From contig NZ_BMZD01000007.1 in NCBI RefSeq assembly GCF_014652615.1, positions 61,477 to 125,476 on the forward strand: DNA of 64,000 bases, in the 5' to 3' direction. Origin of the DNA: Novosphingobium arvoryzae (lineage in GTDB: Bacteria; Pseudomonadota; Alphaproteobacteria; Sphingomonadales; Sphingomonadaceae). Below the pieces are notes generated by a model that saw only the letters and a program-made list of their open reading frames with translations, was not told where the DNA came from and did no database searches. Of this stretch, positions 1 to 8,689 are shown in pieces. Each line of letters begins with the position of its first letter. The stretch's first letter is position 1. Made by a program: the position numbers and the translations under genes.

Positions 1-1
1 G

Positions 2-634
2 CGGGTCGGCGCGAAGACGGCATTGCGCGATCTCGACTGGTTCGCCGAGGTGGGCGATACGATCCGCTACCGCGACCGGCAGGGTGAACTGACCCTGCCC
101 CTGCCCACCCTCGCCGGCACGCATCAGGCCGACAACGCTGCGCTGGCCGTCGCCATGCTGCGCCACCAGTCACAAGTGACGGTATCGCCAGAGGCCATGG
201 CCGCGGGCATCCGCGCCGCGCGCTGGCCCGCGCGGCTGCAACTGCTGGGCGAAGGGCCGCTGACCGCGCTGGCGCCGGGCCGCAAGGTCTGGCTGGACGG
301 CGGGCATAACGTCGACGCTGGCCTTGCCATCGCCCGCCACTTTGCCGGGACCGCGCCGTTCCACCTCATTACGGGGATGCTCTCCAGCAAGGACCCGGCC
401 GCCATCGTCGCGCCCTTGCGCGGCAAGCTGCTCAGCCTGTCGGTTGTCCCCGCGCCGGGGCATGAAGCCCACGCGCCGAAAGACTTCGCCGCGCATTCGG
501 ACCTGCCGGTGCGGCCCTTTGCCGATGTGTCAGCCGCCCTCGCCGCGCTGCCGCCCGAGGGCGATGTGCTGATTGCCGGGTCGCTTTACCTTGCGGGCGA
601 AGTCCTGCGGCTCAATGCCGAGTTTCCCGATTAG
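2..634 (+). CDS. folC: Folylpolyglutamate synthase / dihydrofolate synthase, C-terminal part
   Basis: The reading frame is already open at the left edge, so the N-terminal Mur-ligase ATP-binding core lies outside the window. What remains (about 210 codons) is the end of the central domain plus the C-terminal ligase domain. It shows the family signature DGGHN near residue 98, followed by a Rossmann-like stretch (FHLITGML) and a typical GSLYLAGEVL ending. In the family the enzyme adds glutamate to dihydropteroate and folates in the cytoplasm. Its last 23 bases overlap the 3' end of the convergent AmpG-like gene. The function call is firm; completeness cannot be judged. Confidence 0.9.
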   Translation, partial: RVGAKTALRDLDWFAEVGDTIRYRDRQGELTLPLPTLAGTHQADNAALAVAMLRHQSQVTVSPEAMAAGIRAARWPARLQLLGEGPLTALAPGRKVWLDGGHNVDAGLAIARHFAGTAPFHLITGMLSSKDPAAIVAPLRGKLLSLSVVPAPGHEAHAPKDFAAHSDLPVRPFADVSAALAALPPEGDVLIAGSLYLAGEVLRLNAEFPD

Positions 635-1982
635 GCTCCTCGTCCCCGGCTGTTCCCATCGCCGCGTCGATCAACCCGCTGCGGCTCATCCACCAGAACA
701 ACACGATCCCCGGCACCGCCAGCAGCGTGGTGAGCAGGTAGAAATTGACGTAGCCCATCCCCTCGATCAGCGCGCCCGCCGTGGTGCCGGTCACGAACCG
801 GCCAACCACGCTGGTCCCCGCCGAGATCAGCGCATATTGCGCGGCGGTAAAGCGCAAGTCGCACAGCGCCGAGAAGTAGGCCACCAGCACTACCCCGCCA
901 TAGCCGCTCGCCAGGTTCTCGAACCCGATCGCCGCGGCCATGCCCAGGTTGGAATGGCCCGCCCCGGCCAGCAGCGCGAAGCTGAAGTTGGAAATGCCCA
1001 TCAGCACCAGCGCGATCAGGACCGAGCGTTTCAGGCCCAGCTTTTCATAGATGATCCCGCCAATGAACACCCCGATCAGCAGCGCCCAGAAGCCCACGCC
1101 AACATCGTAGATCGCGATTTCGTCGTTGGAGAAGCCCAGGTCGTCGAACAGCAGGCGGAAGGTCAGGTTGGCCAGCGTGTCACCGATCTTGTGGACGAGG
1201 ATGAACAGCAGCACGAGCAGCGCACCCTGGCGCTGGAAGAATTCCGCGAACGGCCCGGTGATCGAGCGGAACGCTTCGCCCAGCCCCTTGCGCGCCACCG
1301 GATCCCGGTGCCGCGCCGGTTCGCCCAGCACCAGCGCCACGCCCATCGCCGGCAAGGCAAAGGCGGCGCAGGCGAGATAGCCGATGTCCCAGCCGTAGCG
1401 CGCCGACACCACCAGCGCGAGCGCACCCGCGCCCGCCGAGCCGATGCGCCAGCCATATTGCGACATGCCCGACCCCGTGCCGAGCTGGTGGGGCTTCAGC
1501 GTTTCGATCCGGTAGGCGTCGATCACGATATCGAACGTCGCGCCCGCCATGCCGACCAGAATCGCGCAGGTCGCGGTCCAGGCAATGTCCGCCTTGGGAT
1601 CGACCAGCGCCAGATTGGCGACCGCCGCCATGACCAGCACCCCGGCCACCAGCATCCACGACACCCGCTGACCCAGCCGCCACAACAGCGGCAGGCGCAC
1701 GCCGTCCACTACCCAGGCCCACAGGAATTTCAGGTTATAGACCAGGAACGCCAGAGTGAAGGCCGTGACGGTCTTCTTGTCGATCCCGTCCTGCGCCAGT
1801 CGAGTCGTCAGCGTCGCGCCGATCATCGCGAAAGGAAAGCCGGACGAGACGCCCAGCAACAACGCGGCGACCGCTTCCTTTTCCAGATAGGGCCGCAGCG
1901 CCGCAACGCGCCGACCAAAAATCACGATACCTGCCGCTACGGCAAGCAGGATCAGAAGTGTCGTCGACATGAAGCGCCCCAT
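612..1982 (-). CDS. AmpG-like MFS permease (muropeptide transporter family)
   Basis: A roughly 456-residue, very hydrophobic protein with about 12 membrane segments. Near residue 40 it has the AmpG-family pattern LLLGVSSGFPF, then a loop with YNLKFLWAWVVD, matching the AmpG motif around transmembrane segments 1-2. In the family AmpG imports anhydro-muropeptides for peptidoglycan recycling and beta-lactamase induction; the exact substrate here is inferred. The start is ambiguous: ATG at 1982 or an in-frame ATG at 1970, the latter preceded by a GGGG stretch. It is convergent with folC and overlaps its 3' end. No other peptidoglycan recycling gene lies nearby. Confidence 0.75.
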   Translation of the reverse strand: MGRFMSTTLLILLAVAAGIVIFGRRVAALRPYLEKEAVAALLLGVSSGFPFAMIGATLTTRLAQDGIDKKTVTAFTLAFLVYNLKFLWAWVVDGVRLPLLWRLGQRVSWMLVAGVLVMAAVANLALVDPKADIAWTATCAILVGMAGATFDIVIDAYRIETLKPHQLGTGSGMSQYGWRIGSAGAGALALVVSARYGWDIGYLACAAFALPAMGVALVLGEPARHRDPVARKGLGEAFRSITGPFAEFFQRQGALLVLLFILVHKIGDTLANLTFRLLFDDLGFSNDEIAIYDVGVGFWALLIGVFIGGIIYEKLGLKRSVLIALVLMGISNFSFALLAGAGHSNLGMAAAIGFENLASGYGGVVLVAYFSALCDLRFTAAQYALISAGTSVVGRFVTGTTAGALIEGMGYVNFYLLTTLLAVPGIVLFWWMSRSGLIDAAMGTAGDEEPNRETRH

Positions 1983-2053
1983 CAATTCGCTGATTTTGCG
2001 CGAACCTAGCGCCGAAACGCGGTATGCCTAGCCCCCTAAAGAGGAAAGTCCCC

Positions 2054-3226
2054 ATGGAGAGGATAACCACAGTTCCCGGCGGGTCGCCCACCCCCGGCCA
2101 GCTGGCACTGGCCCGCGCCATTGCCGATGGATGCACCCGCAGCGAGGCGCGCATGACCCGCGTCCCCGCCAGCGTCTATACCGACCCCGCGCACTGGCAG
2201 CGCGAACAGGCATTGCTGTTTGGCCGCCTGCCGCAAGTGCTGGCACCTTCGGCCCTGCTGCCGGGGCCGAATACGGTCGTCCCGCACGATGCCACCGGGC
2301 GCCCCCTGCTGCTGACGCGCGATGGTGACGGGCAGGTTCACGTGTTGCTTAACGTCTGCCGCCACCGCGGCACCCGGCTGGTCGAAGGGCAGGACGCCGT
2401 TTGCGCCAAACGGATGACCTGCCCCTATCACGCGTGGACCTATGCCACCGATGGGCGGCTGCTCGCGCTGCCGCGCCCGGATACTTTTCCGGGGCTGGAC
2501 AAGGCCGACTATGGCCTGGCCGAACTGCCCAGCGTCGAAGCGGGCGGGCTGATCTGGTTTGCCCCGGTCCCCGGCGCGGACTTCAGCGACGCCATTACCC
2601 TCGGCGAGGATTTCGACCGGTTCGCGATGGCCGACCTCCACCTGTTCGCGCGCCGCACGCACGATGTCGCGTCGAACTGGAAGCTGATCATGGATGCGTT
2701 CCTCGAAAGCTACCACGTCGCCCGGCTCCATGCGGCCACGATCGGCCCGTTCTTCAAGGATGGGGTGACCAGCGGCGACCAGATCGGTCCGCACCAGCGC
2801 AGCCTGGTCGGCCGCGCGGCGGAACTGGACGGGCTGGACCTGACCGACATGGCCGTGCTGCGCCGTACCGGCACGTTCGCCTATCAGCTGTTCCCCGGCA
2901 CGGTGCTGGTGATCAGCCCGGACTACATCAACGTGATGACGCTGATGCCGCAGGGGCATGACCGCACGCTGGTGGAGGATTTCATGCTGATCCCCGAAGC
3001 CCCGCAGACCGACAAGGCGCGCGACCACTGGCAACGCAGCTGGCAACTGCTCGACGGCGGGGTGTTCGGCAGCGAGGACTTCCGCGCCGCCGCGCTGGGC
3101 CAGCAGGGCCTGGCAACCGGCGCGGTGCCGGAACTGACGCTCGGCACGCTGGAAGGCGGCATTCGCCGGTTCCATGAAATCTGTCTCGAACAGCTGGCGC
3201 TGGGCGAGCAGGCGGCGAAGGGGTGA
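2054..3226 (+). CDS. Rieske [2Fe-2S] aromatic ring-hydroxylating oxygenase, alpha subunit
   Basis: About 390 residues. The Rieske cluster ligands are visible as C-R-H near residue 102 and C-P-Y-H near residue 123. The C-terminal catalytic domain carries the mononuclear iron motif with two histidines in [10 protein letters not shown]. Such proteins hydroxylate aromatic or quaternary-ammonium substrates using a separate reductase, which is not encoded nearby, so the substrate is unknown. I chose the ATG at 2054 because GAGGA lies about 8 bases upstream; an in-frame ATG at 2024 has no ribosome-binding site. It stands alone between the AmpG-like gene and rluB. Confidence 0.85.
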   Translation: MERITTVPGGSPTPGQLALARAIADGCTRSEARMTRVPASVYTDPAHWQREQALLFGRLPQVLAPSALLPGPNTVVPHDATGRPLLLTRDGDGQVHVLLNVCRHRGTRLVEGQDAVCAKRMTCPYHAWTYATDGRLLALPRPDTFPGLDKADYGLAELPSVEAGGLIWFAPVPGADFSDAITLGEDFDRFAMADLHLFARRTHDVASNWKLIMDAFLESYHVARLHAATIGPFFKDGVTSGDQIGPHQRSLVGRAAELDGLDLTDMAVLRRTGTFAYQLFPGTVLVISPDYINVMTLMPQGHDRTLVEDFMLIPEAPQTDKARDHWQRSWQLLDGGVFGSEDFRAAALGQQGLATGAVPELTLGTLEGGIRRFHEICLEQLALGEQAAKG

Positions 3227-3257
3227 CGAAAGCCTGCGCCTCGCGTATGGGGCGCAG

Positions 3258-4505
3258 ATGAACTCCCCCACTCCCGAAAAGTCCGGCGACCGGATCGCCA
3301 AGCTGCTCGCCCGTGCCGGTATCGCCTCGCGCCGCGAGATCGAGCGGATGATCGAGGAAGGCCGGATCCGGCTGAACGACGAACTCGTCACCACCCCCGC
3401 CACGATCCTGACCAGCCTGAAAGGCGTGACGGTGGACGGCAAGCCGGTGAAAGCGCCCGAACCCACCCGCCTGTTCCTGTTCCACAAGCCCGATGGCCTC
3501 ATCACGGCAGAGCGCGATCCCACGGGGCGTCCCACGATCTATACCGCGCTGCGCAACGCGCTGCCGCCGGGCACGCCGCGGCTGATGCCGGTCGGGCGGC
3601 TGGACCTTAACACCGAGGGCCTGCTGCTGCTGACCAACGACGGTGAATTCAAGCGCCAGCTGGAACTGCCCAGCAGCGGCATCCCGCGCAAGTATCGCGC
3701 CCGCACTTATGGCGACGTGACCCAGAACCAGCTGGAAGAACTGATCGAGGGCGTGACCATCGACGGGATGCATTACGGCAAGATCGACGCCAACATGGAA
3801 CGCCGCACCGGGCGCAACCAGTGGATCGAAGTGACCCTGACCGAAGGCAAGAACCGCGAAGTGCGGCGCGTACTGGAACACCTGGGGCTGGAAGTCAGCC
3901 GCCTGCTGCGCGTGTCCTATGGTCCGTTCGAGCTGCTTGACCTGCCGCGCGGGCAGGCGATCGAGATCCGCCAGGTCGATCTGGAAAAGTTCCGCAAGTC
4001 GCTCAAGACCGCCCCGCGCGAAAGCAACCCCAACCCGCACACCACCCCGGCCAGGCCGAAGTCGACCTGGGTCAAGGGCGGAACGGTGCGTGATGCCGCG
4101 CCCCAAGGCCGCCGCAGCGCCCGTCCGGTGCGTGACGATGCCCGCCCGGTCCGGTCCGAAGGTCGCCCCGCGCGCTCGGACGAGCGCCCCGCCCGTGGCA
4201 GCGCCCGTCCCCCGCGCACTGACGGCCGCGCGGCGCTGGGCGATGAGATGCCCCCGTGGGCCCGGCCTGCTGGTGGCGACAAGCGGCCAGATGGTAGAAG
4301 CAATGCCCGCACCGATGCCCGCAGCAATGAGCGCGCCGCCCGCCCGGAAAACCGCACCCCGCGCCGCGAAACCCGCGCCGACTGGGTCGACGCCCGTCCG
4401 CCGCGCGGCGATGGCAAACCCGTCCGTTCCGGTGCGCGCAAGCCGGATGGTCGCCCCGGTGGCAAGCCGACCGGCCGCCCCACGCGTCCGGGCCCGCGCA
4501 AATGA
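3258..4505 (+). CDS. rluB: Ribosomal large subunit pseudouridine synthase B family protein with long basic tail
   Basis: About 415 residues. An N-terminal S4 RNA-binding domain (RIAKLLARAGIASRREIERM) is followed by the RsuA/RluB catalytic domain with the motif GRLDLNTEGLLLLTNDG, which holds the catalytic aspartate. RluB converts U2605 of 23S rRNA to pseudouridine. The last 130 or so residues are an Arg/Pro/Ala/Gly-rich repetitive tail (repeats like RPVRDDARPVRSEGRPARSDERP, shown here only by its character), probably disordered and RNA-binding, absent from E. coli RluB. The ATG at 3258 begins the conserved region; the frame is open further upstream but overlaps the Rieske gene. It overlaps rsmD by four bases (ATGA), so the pair is probably co-translated. 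Confidence 0.88.
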   Translation: MNSPTPEKSGDRIAKLLARAGIASRREIERMIEEGRIRLNDELVTTPATILTSLKGVTVDGKPVKAPEPTRLFLFHKPDGLITAERDPTGRPTIYTALRNALPPGTPRLMPVGRLDLNTEGLLLLTNDGEFKRQLELPSSGIPRKYRARTYGDVTQNQLEELIEGVTIDGMHYGKIDANMERRTGRNQWIEVTLTEGKNREVRRVLEHLGLEVSRLLRVSYGPFELLDLPRGQAIEIRQVDLEKFRKSLKTAPRESNPNPHTTPARPKSTWVKGGTVRDAAPQGRRSARPVRDDARPVRSEGRPARSDERPARGSARPPRTDGRAALGDEMPPWARPAGGDKRPDGRSNARTDARSNERAARPENRTPRRETRADWVDARPPRGDGKPVRSGARKPDGRPGGKPTGRPTRPGPRK

Positions 4506-5059
4506 GGATCATTGCCGGGCAATGGCGCGGGCGCAAGTTGAACGCACCGCAGGGCGAAACCACCCGCCCCACATCGGATCGCACCCGCGAAACGCTGTTC
4601 TCGATGCTGCAAAGCCGGCTCGGCAGCTTTGACGGGCTGGCCGTGGCGGACCTGTTCGCCGGTTCGGGCGCGCTGGGGCTGGAAGCCCTGTCGCGCGGCG
4701 CGGCCAGCTGCATCTTCGTGGAGCAGGACGCCCCCGCGATCCGCGCACTGCGCGCCAACATCGCCAACCTTCACGCGCAGGCCAGCAGCGATGTGCGGGC
4801 GAGTTCCGTGCTGACGCTCGGCCCGGCCAAGGCGCCGCTCGACCTGATCCTGCTCGATCCGCCTTATGGCACCGGCGCGGGCGCAGTGGCGCTCGACAAG
4901 TTGCAGCGGCTCGGCTGGATCGGCGATGCGACCTGGATCAGCCTCGAAACCGCCCATACCGAAGACGCCAAGGTGCGCGGGCTGGAGGTTGAGGCCGAAC
5001 GCAAGGTCGGCAAGGCGAAGATCACCTTGCTGCGGAAAGCACCGGCCGCGCCAGAATAA
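4502..5059 (+). CDS. rsmD: 16S rRNA (guanine(966)-N2)-methyltransferase
   Basis: 185 residues, the normal family length. It begins with the family signature MRIIAGQWRGRKL and carries the conserved PTSDRTRETLF block, the SAM-binding stretch DLFAGSGALGLEALSRGA, and the catalytic DPPYGTG motif near residue 121. The enzyme methylates G966 of 16S rRNA during 30S assembly. Its start codon overlaps the stop of rluB (ATGA), coupling two rRNA modification enzymes. The 3' end overlaps the convergent MHS transporter gene by 38 bases. Confidence 0.93.
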   Translation: MRIIAGQWRGRKLNAPQGETTRPTSDRTRETLFSMLQSRLGSFDGLAVADLFAGSGALGLEALSRGAASCIFVEQDAPAIRALRANIANLHAQASSDVRASSVLTLGPAKAPLDLILLDPPYGTGAGAVALDKLQRLGWIGDATWISLETAHTEDAKVRGLEVEAERKVGKAKITLLRKAPAAPE

Positions 5060-6287
5060 CCCCGGCAAGGGTCAGCACCCCGGCGGCCGAGAGCAGCCAC
5101 CCGGCCTGCGCGCTCTGCCCGCCCGCCGCCAGCAGTTGCGCGATGATCGGGGTCAGCGCGCCGCCGATGATCCCGCCGCCGTTGAACGCGATCGAAATCC
5201 CGCTGTAACGCACCCGCACCGGGAACAGCGTCGGTAGCCATGCGCCCAGCGGGCCATAGGCGAAGCCCATGATGAACAGCGCCGCCGCCAGCGTGGCGAA
5301 CACCGTCCAGAGCGACCCGGCGGCCAGGCCGGGGCCGAACACGAACCCCAGCAGCACCGTTGCCGCCGCCCCCAGCCCCAGCGAGAGCCGGGCGGATCGC
5401 TTGTCGGCCAGCACCGCCGCCGCGATGATCCCGAACGCCAGGAAGAAGTTCGCCGCCAGCTGGACCGACAGGAACGTTTCGCGGCTATGGCCCAGCGGCC
5501 CGGTGCCCTGCGCCAGCGCATAGGCCGTGGCGAGGTAGAAGATCGCAAAGCAGGCGACCACGCCCGCCGTCCCGGCCAGCAGCGCGCCGAGGTGATGGCG
5601 CATTTCCCACAGCGGCACGGCGGGCGGCGGCGCGTGCTCCAGCGCTTCGCGGAACGCGGGCGTCTCGCCGATTTTCAGCCGCACCCACAGCCCGATCCCG
5701 ACCAGCGCCGCACTCGCCAGAAACGGAATGCGCCAGCCCCACGCGGCAAAGTCCGCCTCGCTGAGGCCCAGCCCCAGCAGCAGAAACAGGCCATTGGCAG
5801 CCAGAAAGCCGACCGGCGCGCCCAGCTGCGGCGCGGAGCCGAACCGGGCTTCCCAGCCCTTGGGCGCGTTTTCCACCGCCAGCAGCGCCGCCCCGCCCCA
5901 TTCGCCGCCAAGGCCAAACCCTTGCCCGAACCGCAGCACACACAGTAGCGCCGGGGCGATCCACCCCGCCATGGCGTACGTCGGCAGGAAGGCGATGAGC
6001 AGTGTCGATGCGCCCATCAGCAGCAGCGACGCCACCAGCGTCGACTTGCGCCCGATCCGGTCCCCGAAATGCCCGAACGCGATCGCCCCCACGGGCCGCG
6101 CGATGAAGGCGATGCCAAAGCTCATGAAGGCAAACAGCGTCTGCGCCGCCGCCGATTCCGCCGGGAAGAACAGCGGCCCGAACACCAGCGCGGCGGCGGT
6201 CGCGTAGATGTAGAAGTCATAGAATTCGACCGCTGTGCCGACGAGGCTGGCGGTCAGAACGCGCGAATGCTGGCGGATCGGATGCAT
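5022..6287 (-). CDS. MFS transporter, metabolite:H+ symporter (MHS) family
   Basis: About 421 residues with 12 predicted membrane segments. The N-terminus TASLVGTAVEFYDFYIY and the loop GHFGDRIGRKSTLV are diagnostic of the MHS subfamily (ProP, KgtP, ShiA, citrate permeases), as is RFGQGFGLGGEWGGA in segment 4. It probably imports a small organic acid or osmolyte with protons; the substrate cannot be told from sequence alone. The start may be ATG 6287 or GTG 6293; an AAGG lies just upstream of both. It stands alone, convergent with rsmD and divergent from uvrD. Confidence 0.85.
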   Translation of the reverse strand: MHPIRQHSRVLTASLVGTAVEFYDFYIYATAAALVFGPLFFPAESAAAQTLFAFMSFGIAFIARPVGAIAFGHFGDRIGRKSTLVASLLLMGASTLLIAFLPTYAMAGWIAPALLCVLRFGQGFGLGGEWGGAALLAVENAPKGWEARFGSAPQLGAPVGFLAANGLFLLLGLGLSEADFAAWGWRIPFLASAALVGIGLWVRLKIGETPAFREALEHAPPPAVPLWEMRHHLGALLAGTAGVVACFAIFYLATAYALAQGTGPLGHSRETFLSVQLAANFFLAFGIIAAAVLADKRSARLSLGLGAAATVLLGFVFGPGLAAGSLWTVFATLAAALFIMGFAYGPLGAWLPTLFPVRVRYSGISIAFNGGGIIGGALTPIIAQLLAAGGQSAQAGWLLSAAGVLTLAGVILARPVLSAAR

Positions 6288-6351
6288 GGCCACGATGCCT
6301 TGCGGCTGGCGCGCGGCCTGTCAATCCCGCGCACTTGCGCCGCGCGGCGAT

Positions 6352-6366
6352 GTTCCCTAGTTGTTC
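6352..6366 (+). promoter_or_regulatory. LexA (SOS) box at the uvrD start
   Basis: GTTC, seven bases, GTTC: a perfect match to the alphaproteobacterial LexA box GTTCN7GTTC. It ends four bases before the GTG at 6371 and overlaps an in-frame ATG at 6350. UvrD is an SOS gene in other bacteria, which supports function; LexA binding here is inferred. Confidence 0.75.
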
Positions 6367-6370
6367 GCGC

Positions 6371-8659
6371 GTGTCACAGTTCCCCGAATCCAATCCCGAC
6401 CCGCTGCTAGACGGCCTGAACGATCCGCAGCGCGAAGCCGTGCTCACCACCGAAGGGCCGGTGCTGATGCTGGCGGGCGCGGGCACGGGCAAGACCGCAG
6501 CGCTCACCGCGCGGCTGGCGCAGATCGTGCGGACCCGGCGGGCCTGGCCCAGCGAGATCCTATGCGTCACCTTCACCAACAAGGCCGCGCGCGAAATGCG
6601 CGAACGCGTCGGCCACCTGGTCGGCCCGGCGGTGGAAGGGATGCCCTGGCTCGGCACGTTCCACTCCATCGCCGCCAAGCTGCTGCGCCGCCATGCCGAA
6701 CTGGTCGGGCTGCAATCGAACTTCACGATCATCGATACCGACGATCAGCTGCGCCTGCTGAAACAGCTGATTCAGGCCGAGGGGCTGGACGAAAAGCGCT
6801 GGCCCGCGCGCCAGCTGGCCGGCTGCATCGATCGCTGGAAGAACAAGGGGCTGAACCCCGGCGATCTCGATGCACTGGAGAACGAGGCCTATGCCAACGG
6901 CAAGGGGCAGCGGTTCTACCAGCTTTATCAGGACCGGCTGAAGGCGCTCAACGCCTGCGATTTCGGCGATCTGCTGCTGCACATGCTCAACATTCTGCGC
7001 ACCCACCGCGACGTGCTGGAGCAGTATCAGCGCCGCTTCAAATACGTGATGGTGGACGAATACCAGGACACCAATCAGGTCCAGTACCTGTGGCTGCGAT
7101 TGCTGGCGCAGGGCCACAAGAACATCTGCGTGGTGGGCGACGACGACCAGTCGATCTATTCATGGCGCGGCGCAGAAGTGGCTAATATCCTGCGGTTCGA
7201 AAAGGATTTTCCCGGCGCGAAAGTGATCCGGCTGGAACAGAACTACCGCTCCACCCCGCACATCCTGGCGGCCGCGTCCGGGCTGATCGATGCCAACAGC
7301 GAACGGCTGGGCAAGACGCTGTGGACGGCGCTCAACGGTGGCGACAAGGTCCGCGTGATCGGCGTGTGGGACGGCCCGGAGGAAGCCCGCCGGGTCGGTG
7401 ACGAGATCGAGCGGCTGGAGCGCGAGGGTGCCCCGCTCAGCCAGATCGCGATCCTCGTGCGCGCGCAGTTCCAGACGCGCGAGATCGAAGACCGGTTCAT
7501 CGCCATCGGCATGGCCTACAAGATCATCGGCGGCTTCCGCTTCTATGAGCGCGCCGAAATCCGCGATGCGCTGGCCTATCTGCGGCTGGTTGCGCAGCCG
7601 AGCGACGACCTGGCGTTCGAACGGATCTACAACACCCCCAAGCGCGGACTGGGCGACAAGACGCTGGAGAAGATCCACCGCCACGCCCGCGCGCGCGGCG
7701 TGCCGCTGAGCCTTGCGGCGGTGGAAATCACCGATACCGATGAGCTGCCGGCCCGCGCGCGCAACACGCTGCTGGCGCTGATGCGCGATGTGGCGCGCTG
7801 GCGCGATCTGGCCAAGGTCACCGCGCCCGCCGAACTGGTCCGCACCCTGCTGGACGAAAGCGGCTACACCGCCGCACTGCAGGCCGAAAAAACCGCCGAA
7901 AGCGCCGGCCGGCTGGAAAACCTGACCGAACTCGCCCGCGCGATGGAAGAATACGAAACGCTGGGCGACTTCCTCGAACACGTCAGCCTGGTGATGGACA
8001 ACGACAAGGCCGACGATGCCGACAAGGTCACCATCATGACCATCCACGCCGCCAAGGGGCTGGAATTCGACAACGTGTTCCTGGTCGGCTGGGAAGAAGG
8101 CGTGTTCCCCTCGCAGCGCGCACTCGACGAAGGCGGCCTTGCCAGCCTGGAGGAGGAGCGCCGCCTCGCCTATGTCGCGATCACCCGCGCGCGGCGGCGC
8201 TGCACGATCCTGCACGCGGCCAACCGGCGGATCTATGGCCAGTGGACCAGCTCGATCCCCAGCCGGTTCATCGCCGAAATGCCCGAAGACCATGTGGAGC
8301 AGGAAACCACCCTGTCCGGCGGAGCATCGCTGTGGCGGGCGCAATGGTCGGAAAACAGCGATCCCTTCGCCCATGTCGCGCGCGATGCCGCCGCGCGCGG
8401 ATCGCACCGCGGCCCCGGCTGGCAGCGCGCCTCGACGCGCGAGTTCGACCCGGTCCCACGCCGCCTGCCCGAACCCGGCCGCAGCGCCGCCAGCTTCGCC
8501 GCCAAACCCCGCCGCGACGTAAGCCTCGGCGCGCGGGTATTCCACGACAAGTTCGGCTACGGCACGGTCGCCGCGCAGGAAGGCAACAAGCTGGAGATCG
8601 ACTTCGAAACTGCGGGGCGCAAGCGCGTGATCGACAGCTTCGTCAAGCTGGCGGAGTAA
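6371..8659 (+). CDS. uvrD: ATP-dependent DNA helicase UvrD/PcrA
   Basis: About 762 residues, a full-length superfamily 1A helicase for nucleotide excision and mismatch repair. Motifs in order: Q motif LNDPQREAV, Walker A GAGTGKT near residue 36, motif II VDEYQDTN, motif III GDDDQSIYSWRGA, motif IV LEQNYRS, motif V TIHAAKGLEFDNVF, motif VI LAYVAITRAR. The C-terminus ends in a Tudor-like KFGYGTVAAQEGNKLEIDF segment found in UvrD/PcrA. I prefer the GTG at 6371 over TTG 6335 or ATG 6350 because a perfect LexA box covers 6352-6366, so those upstream codons probably lie in promoter DNA. No clear ribosome-binding site precedes any of them, so the message may be nearly leaderless. Confidence 0.92.
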   Translation: MSQFPESNPDPLLDGLNDPQREAVLTTEGPVLMLAGAGTGKTAALTARLAQIVRTRRAWPSEILCVTFTNKAAREMRERVGHLVGPAVEGMPWLGTFHSIAAKLLRRHAELVGLQSNFTIIDTDDQLRLLKQLIQAEGLDEKRWPARQLAGCIDRWKNKGLNPGDLDALENEAYANGKGQRFYQLYQDRLKALNACDFGDLLLHMLNILRTHRDVLEQYQRRFKYVMVDEYQDTNQVQYLWLRLLAQGHKNICVVGDDDQSIYSWRGAEVANILRFEKDFPGAKVIRLEQNYRSTPHILAAASGLIDANSERLGKTLWTALNGGDKVRVIGVWDGPEEARRVGDEIERLEREGAPLSQIAILVRAQFQTREIEDRFIAIGMAYKIIGGFRFYERAEIRDALAYLRLVAQPSDDLAFERIYNTPKRGLGDKTLEKIHRHARARGVPLSLAAVEITDTDELPARARNTLLALMRDVARWRDLAKVTAPAELVRTLLDESGYTAALQAEKTAESAGRLENLTELARAMEEYETLGDFLEHVSLVMDNDKADDADKVTIMTIHAAKGLEFDNVFLVGWEEGVFPSQRALDEGGLASLEEERRLAYVAITRARRRCTILHAANRRIYGQWTSSIPSRFIAEMPEDHVEQETTLSGGASLWRAQWSENSDPFAHVARDAAARGSHRGPGWQRASTREFDPVPRRLPEPGRSAASFAAKPRRDVSLGARVFHDKFGYGTVAAQEGNKLEIDFETAGRKRVIDSFVKLAE

Positions 8660-8660
8660 G

Positions 8661-8689
8661 CTTCCTCCCTGACGCGGGGAGGAAGTTTT
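8661..8689 (+). terminator. Rho-independent terminator after uvrD
   Basis: Nine-base perfect stem CTTCCTCCC / GGGAGGAAG with a seven-base loop, followed by TTTT, starting two bases after the uvrD stop codon. It overlaps the stop codon of convergent rhlE. Confidence 0.75.

Noticed and set aside
573..2009. Long open frame antisense to the AmpG-like gene (478 codons)
   Set aside because: It is His/Gln/Arg-rich low-complexity sequence typical of the wrong strand of high-GC coding DNA, while the opposite strand encodes a clear permease.
4080..4500. CRISPR-like or satellite DNA repeats in the RluB tail region
   Set aside because: The repetition follows codons for Arg/Pro/Ala/Asp-rich segments, is irregular in spacing and lies in frame with a real gene.
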